DNA of 11,402 bases from contig JADQBV010000047.1 in NCBI GenBank assembly GCA_016278415.1, forward strand, positions 1 through 11,402. The letters are read 5' to 3'. This DNA is from Halanaerobiales bacterium. GTDB taxonomy: Bacteria; Bacillota_F; Halanaerobiia; Halanaerobiales; DTU029. The notes under the pieces were generated by a model. It searched no databases. It had not been told where the DNA came from and saw only the letters and a program-made list of their open reading frames with translations. Positions 5,551 to 11,402 of the stretch are shown here, in pieces. Position numbers and translations under genes: made by a program. Each line of letters begins with the position of its first letter. Positions within the stretch are counted from its first letter, which is position 1.

Positions 5551-6305
5551 TAACTATTCACTTCCTTTGCCAAAGCTCTATATGCTGAAGCTCCTTTTGA
5601 ACTAGTATCATACAAGGTAATAGGTTTTCCAAAACTAGGGGCTTCACTCAGCCTAACATTGCGAGGAATTATAGTGTCATAAACACGATCCTCAAAATAA
5701 TTATTGACCTCATCTATTACCTGTTGAGATAAGTTAGTTCTTGCATCATACATTGTTAATAAAACACCTTCAATAATTAAATCAGGGTTAAGGTTATTCT
5801 GAACAAGATTAACAGTCTTAACTAATTGGCCTAATCCTTCCAAAGCATAATATTCACACTGTATTGGTACTAATATACCATCAGAAGCTGTTAGGGCATT
5901 TAGTGTTAGTAGACCAAGAGATGGTGGACAATCAAAAATAATGTAGTCATACCTTTCATCCACCTCGCTAATTACTTTCTTTAACCTACCCTCCCTTGAA
6001 ATCATCGAAACTAGTTCAATTTCAGCACCTGCTAGCTCTATGTTCGCAGGCAACACATCGAACTTTTGAATATCTGTAGATATAATAGCTTCATTTATCG
6101 CAATTCCATCTATTAATACGTCATATATGCTATATTCTAGTTTGCTTTTATCGATACCTACGCCACTACTTGCGTTTCCTTGAGGATCTATGTCAACTAA
6201 AAGAACATTGATTCCCAGTTCTGCTAGACTTGCGCTAAGATTAACCGCTGTAGTGCTTTTGCCAACACCGCCTTTTTGATTTACGATAGCCAATTTTCTC
6301 GCCAT
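5550..6305 (-). CDS. parA: Chromosome-partitioning ATPase ParA (Soj)
   Basis: This 251-residue ParA/Soj is a Walker-type ATPase that dimerises with ATP, binds DNA non-specifically and, with ParB, moves and separates origins. In B. subtilis it also regulates DnaA. The deviant Walker A motif KGGVGKST (11-18) carries the signature Lys11 and Lys16. VDIDPQGN (37-44) includes the catalytic Asp40, and Walker B is IIFDCPPSLG (122-131). Arg189 (DART) and Arg218 (PRNVRLSEAPS) fall at the positions I recall as the DNA-binding arginines of B. subtilis Soj. It lacks the N-terminal helix-turn-helix of plasmid type Ia ParA, so it is the chromosomal type. AAGGAGTG precedes the ATG. It lies 54 bases after noc and overlaps parB by one base. 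Confidence 0.97.
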   Translation of the reverse strand: MARKLAIVNQKGGVGKSTTAVNLSASLAELGINVLLVDIDPQGNASSGVGIDKSKLEYSIYDVLIDGIAINEAIISTDIQKFDVLPANIELAGAEIELVSMISREGRLKKVISEVDERYDYIIFDCPPSLGLLTLNALTASDGILVPIQCEYYALEGLGQLVKTVNLVQNNLNPDLIIEGVLLTMYDARTNLSQQVIDEVNNYFEDRVYDTIIPRNVRLSEAPSFGKPITLYDTSSKGASAYRALAKEVNS

Positions 6306-6359
6306 GAAAAACCACTCCTTCTAATTACTTTCTGAATTCTCTTCGCTTAACCCTCATGA

Positions 6360-7178
6360 CTAACTACTGCTAACATCTTCTGCTTCTTTAGGGAGGCGAA
6401 TTGTAAATTCAACAAATTCATCTTCTTCGCTTTTCTCTACGTGAACATTCAATCCCGCTTCCTTCATCTCATTAATAGAGTTGTTTAAAGTGTTAATAAA
6501 TAATCTCAGGTCTTTATATACTGTATAAACATTTGATTTCTTTTCTTTCCCGCCTAATATGCCTTCAATTAGTTTTTCTGTTTCTTTCACAGTTAATTTC
6601 TTTTCTTTTATTTTTTTAATAACAGATAATTGACTATCTTTATCATCAAGTTTTAATAAAGCGCGTGCGTGTCGTTCACTTATATACTGTGACTCAATTT
6701 GCTGACATACATCTGTTGGTAACGATAACAATCTTAATTTATTAGCAATTGTAGACTGTCCTTTACCTATCTTTTCAGCAAGGTCCTGTTGGGTAAGAGA
6801 GAATTTTTCTATTAATTGTTGGTAGGCCCTAGCCTCTTCCATAAAACTTAAGTCTTTGCGTTGTAAGTTCTCTACTAGGGCTATTTCAGCCATCTCTGAA
6901 TCAAGTATATCCCTTACAACAACTGGAACTTTCTCCTTACCTAAACTCTTACAAGCCCTGAGTCTCCTTTCACCCGCAACTAGTTCATATTTCTCTCCTT
7001 TTATCCTTACTAGAAGTGGTTGTATGACTCCATATGTCTTTATGGATTTTGCTAGTTCAACAATCTCATCAGAGTTGAAAGTAACTCGGGGTTGATAGGG
7101 ATTTACTGTAATATTATCTATTTTAATATTTATTACTTCTTCTTTATTTTTTTCACCCTGTATAAATGGTATTTTCAT
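6360..7178 (-). CDS. noc: Nucleoid occlusion protein Noc (ParB paralogue)
   Basis: This 272-residue ParB-family protein sits between rsmG and parA, the usual place of noc. Noc binds its own sites, spreads with CTP, attaches to the membrane and keeps the division machinery off the nucleoid. The CTP-binding domain shows NPYQPR (26-31), AGERRLR (68-74) and ENLQRKDL (103-110). The helix-turn-helix (about 128-151) reads GKGQSTIANKLRLL. Gln141 and Lys147 are at the positions where ParB has Arg and Thr, the switch known to redirect binding to Noc sites. HARALL is at 170-175. The C-terminal segment (221-265) resembles the Noc dimerisation domain. The N-terminus MKIPFIQGEK is short compared with the B. 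subtilis membrane-targeting helix as I recall it. GGAGG (7189-7193) precedes the ATG by ten bases. Confidence 0.92.
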   Translation of the reverse strand: MKIPFIQGEKNKEEVINIKIDNITVNPYQPRVTFNSDEIVELAKSIKTYGVIQPLLVRIKGEKYELVAGERRLRACKSLGKEKVPVVVRDILDSEMAEIALVENLQRKDLSFMEEARAYQQLIEKFSLTQQDLAEKIGKGQSTIANKLRLLSLPTDVCQQIESQYISERHARALLKLDDKDSQLSVIKKIKEKKLTVKETEKLIEGILGGKEKKSNVYTVYKDLRLFINTLNNSINEMKEAGLNVHVEKSEEDEFVEFTIRLPKEAEDVSSS

Positions 7179-7238
7179 TAATTAACAACCTCCAATAGGA
7201 CTATTTATAAATTTCTTCATAATTAATTAATTTCCTGC

Positions 7239-7964
7239 TTAAAGAGGACGTTTTTTTGGAATACCTGGTCTTCTAGGGTATTTAGAAGGCGTTATTTCAA
7301 CTTTCTTTACCTCAATCAAATATCTTTCTCCTTTAACCTTTGGAATATTTACTTTATGGATTTTTTCAATCTTCCCTCCAAGTTTTCCGACTGCTTCTAG
7401 ACCTTCTTCTATTTCCTCTTTATACTCTGGCCCTTTAAAATAAACAACAGAACCTTCATTTCTAAGAAAAGGTATGGTGTATTCGCTTAATGTGTTGATT
7501 GATGCTACAGCCCGTGATACTGCTAAATCAAATTTTTCCCTATATAAATCATTAGTTCCTAAATCTTCTGCTCTAGCATGTATAGCCTCAACTCCTGATA
7601 TGCCAAGCTTTTCTATTAGTATATTAAGAAACTTTATTCTTTTATTCAACGAATCAACTAATAATATATCAAGGTCAGGCCTATATATTTTAAGGACCAT
7701 ACCAGGAAAACCTGCACCTGTTCCTACATCTATTACTTTAGCTCCTTCATTTAAATCGTATTTTTTGAAGTAAATCAAGGAATCGAAAAAATGTTTACTA
7801 ATAATTTCTTCTGGTTGATCTATTGCAGTTAAATTGTACTTGCTGTTTTCTTCAATGAGAAAATTCATATATATATATAGTTTATCTGATAAGTCATCCT
7901 TATACTTTAAACCCATTTCCTTTAATCCACTAGTAAGTATTTCATTAAATATTTCCCTATCCAT
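7239..7964 (-). CDS. rsmG: 16S rRNA m7G527 methyltransferase RsmG
   Basis: This 241-residue RsmG (GidB) uses S-adenosylmethionine to methylate N7 of G527 in 16S rRNA within the 30S subunit; loss of the family enzyme gives low-level streptomycin resistance. The Rossmann cofactor loop is [12 protein letters not shown] (77-88). Other family marks are NLTAI (44-48), KHFFDSL (57-63), VSRAVA (149-154), FKGP (176-179), and the basic C-terminal [13 protein letters not shown] (229-241). The length is normal. The ATG lies inside the end of mnmG with an eight-base overlap, and AAGGGGA lies upstream within mnmG, so the two are translationally coupled. Sixty bases without a terminator separate it from noc. 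Confidence 0.97.
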   Translation of the reverse strand: MDREIFNEILTSGLKEMGLKYKDDLSDKLYIYMNFLIEENSKYNLTAIDQPEEIISKHFFDSLIYFKKYDLNEGAKVIDVGTGAGFPGMVLKIYRPDLDILLVDSLNKRIKFLNILIEKLGISGVEAIHARAEDLGTNDLYREKFDLAVSRAVASINTLSEYTIPFLRNEGSVVYFKGPEYKEEIEEGLEAVGKLGGKIEKIHKVNIPKVKGERYLIEVKKVEITPSKYPRRPGIPKKRPL

Positions 7965-9852
7965 TATTTTTTCCCCTTTTTATTTTCTCCAAATAGATCA
8001 TTAAAACTGAAATATCAGCAGGTGAAACACCTGAAATCCGTGAGGCTTGTCCCAGAGATTGTGGTCTTATTCTATTTAACTTCTCCCTGGCCTCTATTCT
8101 CATATTCTTTATATCCTTGTAATCTAGTTTCTCTGGAATAAATTGATTCTCCATCTTTTTAAACTGTTCAACTTGCTGTAATTGCCTTTCTATATATCCC
8201 TTATATTTTACTTGAATATTAATTTGCTCAACTATTTTTTCTGGATAGTCAGGTAAGTCCTGCTGGAAACACTTTAATTTGTGATAATCCAACTCTGGTC
8301 TCCTTAACAATTCTTCCAGAGTAGCAGGTTTAGATAAATCCCCACTATCAAAATCTTGTAATTTTTTTCTGACCTCTTCAGTTGGATTAATCTGTATTCC
8401 TTTAATGGTCTCCATAGCCTCTTTAATTAAATTAATTTTTTCATTATATCTTTTATATCTATTTTCATTTATTAAGCCAACTTTATATCCGATGGGTGTT
8501 AATCTCTGATCGGCATTATCCTGTCTTAATAATAACCTATACTCTGCTCGTGATGTCATAATTCTATATGGTTCTTCTGTTCCTTTTGTAACTAATTCAT
8601 CAATTAAAACACCAATGTATGCCTCAGAACGGTCTAATATCATAGGTTCTTTTCCTTGTATTCTTAAGGCTGCATTGATTCCAGCAACAAGACCTTGTCC
8701 AGCTGCTTCCTCATAACCAGAGGTACCGTTAATCTGCCCTGCAGAATATAGTCCCTCTATTTTCTTTGTTTCCAGGGTGAGTTTTAATTGTGTAGGATTT
8801 ATACAGTCATATTCGATAGCATATGCCGGTCTCATTATTTCTGCCTTTTCTAAGCCTGTTATTGATTTAACTAGCTCTATTTGTACATCATAAGGAAGAC
8901 TAGAAGAAAGTCCTGCGATATAATATTCATCAGTATATAAGCCCTCTGGTTCTAAAAATAATTGATGTCTATCTTTATCTGGAAATCGTATTACCTTATC
9001 TTCTATAGAGGGACAATAACGAGGCCCTACCCCTTCTATATCTCCACTAAAAAGTGGTGTTCTATCCTTATTCTCTTGAATTAAGTGGTGAGATTTTTCG
9101 CTTGTATATGTAAGATAGCAGATTGTATCATCTATTGTTTCTGGTTCTGTTTCAAAAGAAAAACTCAAGCCTTTTTCTCCTTCTTGAGGTATCATATTGC
9201 TAAAATCAATAGAATTTTTATTCAATCTAGGTGGTGTACCAGTTTTAAATCTCCGCAACTCTAAACCTAAGTCTTTTAAGGAAGCTGATAACTCATTCGC
9301 AGGATATTGTTGGTTGGGACCTGCATTAAAAGATGCCTCACCTATAATTATTCTACCTTTAAGAAAGGTACCCGTTGTAATAATTACTTTTTTAGCTTGA
9401 TAATAAATTCCTGTTTTTGTAACAACTCCTTGCACCATATCATCTTCTGCTATAATTTTTTCTACAAGACCCTGCTTTAAGGTGACGTTCTCTTCCCTCT
9501 CTAATAACAGTTTCATTCTTTGGTGGTATTTTTGTTTATCTGCTTGTCCTCTGAGTCCATGAACAGCTGGCCCTTTACTTGTATTAAGCATCCTTATTTG
9601 TAACATAGTCTCATCCATATTTTTAGCCATTTCTCCACCCAAGGCATCAATTTCTCTAACAATATGAGACTTGCCAGGACCTCCTAACGATGGATTACAG
9701 GGCATAAAAGCTACATGATCCAGGTTGACAGTTAAAGCAAGCACCTTTAAACCCATACGCGCTGGTGCTAAAGCCGCCTCACAGCCGGCATGACCAGCCC
9801 CGATAACAATAACATCATAAACATCAGGATATTTATATATTTTTTCAGTCAT
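7957..9852 (-). CDS. mnmG: tRNA wobble-uridine modification enzyme MnmG (GidA)
   Basis: This 631-residue MnmG is the FAD-dependent partner of MnmE. Together they install the aminomethyl or carboxymethylaminomethyl group at C5 of the wobble uridine (U34) of certain tRNAs, using methylenetetrahydrofolate, NADH and GTP hydrolysis. The FAD-binding [10 protein letters not shown] is at 18-27, with PCNPSLGG (51-58). The two catalytic-type cysteines are Cys52 and Cys280 (RYCPSIED). The [18 protein letters not shown] block (about 371-388) is the second hallmark. The C-terminal domain that binds tRNA and MnmE is present and ends with [19 protein letters not shown]. The length is full. AAAGGAGG lies seven bases before the ATG. 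It is 62 bases downstream of mnmE and overlaps rsmG by eight. Confidence 0.98.
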   Translation of the reverse strand: MTEKIYKYPDVYDVIVIGAGHAGCEAALAPARMGLKVLALTVNLDHVAFMPCNPSLGGPGKSHIVREIDALGGEMAKNMDETMLQIRMLNTSKGPAVHGLRGQADKQKYHQRMKLLLEREENVTLKQGLVEKIIAEDDMVQGVVTKTGIYYQAKKVIITTGTFLKGRIIIGEASFNAGPNQQYPANELSASLKDLGLELRRFKTGTPPRLNKNSIDFSNMIPQEGEKGLSFSFETEPETIDDTICYLTYTSEKSHHLIQENKDRTPLFSGDIEGVGPRYCPSIEDKVIRFPDKDRHQLFLEPEGLYTDEYYIAGLSSSLPYDVQIELVKSITGLEKAEIMRPAYAIEYDCINPTQLKLTLETKKIEGLYSAGQINGTSGYEEAAGQGLVAGINAALRIQGKEPMILDRSEAYIGVLIDELVTKGTEEPYRIMTSRAEYRLLLRQDNADQRLTPIGYKVGLINENRYKRYNEKINLIKEAMETIKGIQINPTEEVRKKLQDFDSGDLSKPATLEELLRRPELDYHKLKCFQQDLPDYPEKIVEQINIQVKYKGYIERQLQQVEQFKKMENQFIPEKLDYKDIKNMRIEAREKLNRIRPQSLGQASRISGVSPADISVLMIYLEKIKRGKNNG

Positions 9853-9914
9853 ATACTCTCCTCCTTTAATTTCAAATTTATTTTTTAATATCTTAGCTTA
9901 GGAATAATTATGTA

Positions 9915-11306
9915 CTATTTCCCCAAACAAAAATCTTTAAATATGCGATCAACAATATCTTCAGCAAGGGTTTCACCAGTTATTTCCCCAAGGGCAGCTA
10001 AGCAATCTCGCATATCTATTGTATAAAAATCGTATGGTAGTTGATTTTTGTTGGATTCAAGTACCCTCATAATTGCCTTTAGCGCCTTATCCAGGGCGTC
10101 TTTATGTCTTACCCTAGTAATGAATAATTCATCACTGTTTTTTATTTCCTCTCCAAGTACCTCATTTATAATTGCTTTTTTAAGGTCTTCAATTCCAAGT
10201 TCTTCTTTAACAGATATCTTTAAAGTAGTATGTTGTGAGAATCGTTTATTTATTTCCCCATCATTAAAGTCAGTCTCCAAATCCGTCTTATTAATAAGGA
10301 GAATAACAGCTTGTTCTTTTACCATCTCATATATTTTAATATCATCTTCGGTTATACCTTGTGTTATATCAATCATCATTAATATCAAATCTGCTTCTTC
10401 TAAGGTTTTTTGAGCCTTTTCTACTCCGATTTTTTCAACTAAATCTTCAGTTTGTCTAATTCCTGCTGTATCTATTATCCTAAGGGGGATACCATCTATA
10501 TTAATATATTCTTCTATAATGTCTCGTGTAGTACCAGGAATGTCTGTTACTATTGCCCTTTTTTCTTCTAATAATGTGTTCATAAGACTAGATTTACCCA
10601 CATTAGGTTTACCAACAATAACTGTTTTAACGCCTTCTCTATAGATTTTACCCTGCTTACTAGTAGATACTAATTTTTCTATAGCTGTTTTTATTTCATT
10701 CAATCTTTCTTCCAATTTGCTAGACTCAAATCCCTCAACTTCATCTTCAGGAAAATCAATAGCTGCTTCTAGATGCGCAAATAATTTTATTACTTTATTT
10801 TTAATATCATCAATTTCACCAGATAATTTTCCCCCTAAATGTGTTAATGCTACATCTAGACTCTTCTCTGTTTTAGAATTGATAACTTCCATAATTCCTT
10901 CTGCTTGAGCTAAATCTATTCGTCCATTTAAAAAAGCCCTCTTGGAAAACTCCCCTGCTTCTGCTATCCTCGCTCCGTTTTTTAAGATTACTTCTAAAAC
11001 CCTCTGCAAGGGCACTGTTCCTCCATGGCAATCAAATTCCACTACATCCTCACCTGTAAAGGAATGTGGTCCTTTATATATAATACATATTACTTCATCA
11101 ACAGTTTTTTTATTTTGTGGATCAAAAACATGTCCATAATGAGCCGTATAGGTTTTAACTTCCTTTAAGCTTTTATCTTTAACCCCTCGAAATACATTAT
11201 TGGCTATATCTATAGATTTAGGACCACTTACTCTAATCTTACCGATACCTGCAGAGCCTAAAGCTGTAGAAATAGCAGCAATAGTATCATCATATAATAA
11301 ACTCAT
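9915..11306 (-). CDS. mnmE: tRNA modification GTPase MnmE (TrmE/ThdF)
   Basis: MnmE is the GTPase half of the MnmE-MnmG tRNA U34-modifying complex. I place the start at the ATG 11304-11306, giving 463 residues beginning MSLLYDDTIAAIST, because AAGAGGTG (11313-11320) is at ideal distance and the family begins DTIAAIST. A GTG three codons further upstream (11313-11315) is part of that ribosome binding site. With the ATG start, the N-terminal folate-binding domain spans about 1-118 and a helical domain follows. The G domain carries GKPNVGKS (232-239), DIPGTTRD (255-262), DTAG (279-282), and NKTD (339-342). The C-terminus FCLGK keeps the catalytic Cys460 (usual motif FCIGK). It leads the cluster, 62 bases before mnmG. 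A strong palindrome lies just upstream. Confidence 0.97.
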   Translation of the reverse strand: MSLLYDDTIAAISTALGSAGIGKIRVSGPKSIDIANNVFRGVKDKSLKEVKTYTAHYGHVFDPQNKKTVDEVICIIYKGPHSFTGEDVVEFDCHGGTVPLQRVLEVILKNGARIAEAGEFSKRAFLNGRIDLAQAEGIMEVINSKTEKSLDVALTHLGGKLSGEIDDIKNKVIKLFAHLEAAIDFPEDEVEGFESSKLEERLNEIKTAIEKLVSTSKQGKIYREGVKTVIVGKPNVGKSSLMNTLLEEKRAIVTDIPGTTRDIIEEYINIDGIPLRIIDTAGIRQTEDLVEKIGVEKAQKTLEEADLILMMIDITQGITEDDIKIYEMVKEQAVILLINKTDLETDFNDGEINKRFSQHTTLKISVKEELGIEDLKKAIINEVLGEEIKNSDELFITRVRHKDALDKALKAIMRVLESNKNQLPYDFYTIDMRDCLAALGEITGETLAEDIVDRIFKDFCLGK

Positions 11307-11312
11307 AAAATA

Positions 11313-11320
11313 CACCTCTT
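11313..11320 (-). promoter_or_regulatory. Ribosome binding site that fixes the mnmE start
   Basis: On the minus strand AAGAGGTG has its GAGG core eight bases before the ATG at 11306. The alternative upstream GTG start is the last three bases of this motif and has no site of its own, so the shorter 463-residue MnmE is preferred. Confidence 0.75.
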
Positions 11321-11338
11321 TCTAGCTCTAAATAATTA

Positions 11339-11366
11339 AAACCCAGTAGGTTAACCTACTGGGTTT
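11339..11366. terminator. 28-bp perfect palindrome, probable terminator or leader hairpin before mnmE
   Basis: Twelve-base arms (AAACCCAGTAGG and its complement) flank a TTAA loop. T-rich runs follow in both directions (TTTATTTTAA on the plus side, TTTAATTATTT on the minus side), so it could end a minus-strand gene to the right, such as jag, and work bidirectionally. The T-runs are interrupted. It ends only 32 bases before the mnmE ATG, which leaves no room for a full promoter in between, so it may instead be part of the mnmE leader. Confidence 0.7.
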
Positions 11367-11402
11367 ATTTTAAGCAAAAGTCTTATTTATTATCCGAACC
11401 CT

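Noticed and set aside
11370..11402. Possible end of a jag gene on the minus strand
   Set aside because: One frame reads ten codons (RVRIINKTFA) to a TAA next to the palindrome, and another gives GSDNK then stop. There is too little sequence to choose a frame or claim homology, although jag is expected nearby.

Overview
The window is a low-GC, AT-rich chromosomal segment from a Gram-positive, probably endospore-forming Firmicute. A Clostridia-type anaerobe is my best guess; I cannot name a genus. The evidence is the gene order mnmE-mnmG-rsmG-noc-parA(soj)-parB(spo0J), which is the conserved block to one side of the replication origin in Firmicutes, plus Noc itself, a YyaC-type sporulation protein and two perfect copies of the Bacillus-type parS site. 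In related genomes jag, yidC/spoIIIJ, rnpA, rpmH and dnaA lie beyond mnmE, so oriC is probably to the right of base 11402. Apart from yyaC, every gene is on the minus strand and would be transcribed away from that origin.

Right part (about 4678-11402): a tightly packed minus-strand cluster. mnmE and mnmG make the complex that modifies the wobble uridine of tRNA. rsmG methylates 16S rRNA and overlaps the end of mnmG. noc, parA and parB then follow. ParA and ParB handle origin segregation, and Noc links nucleoid position to division. One parS site lies inside parB and is translated as part of ParB's own DNA-binding domain. A 28-bp perfect palindrome stands just upstream of mnmE. The annotated-length mnmE start should be moved to an internal ATG.

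Middle (about 3837-4677): an 841-bp gene-poor region between parB and a TrkA-type RCK gene. It carries a second perfect parS, two extended -10 promoter candidates on the minus strand, and a set of complementary segments downstream of the stronger promoter that could fold into a structured leader or small RNA with two mutually exclusive pairings. I do not recognise this as a known RNA family, and it is the best candidate here for something undescribed.

Left part (1-3836): a TrkA/KtrA-like K+ transport regulator, a DUF554 membrane protein, a membrane-anchored M23 endopeptidase translationally coupled to a bactofilin, and the convergent yyaC gene, whose stop codon overlaps the bactofilin stop. 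The M23-bactofilin pair suggests a local cell-wall-shaping module.
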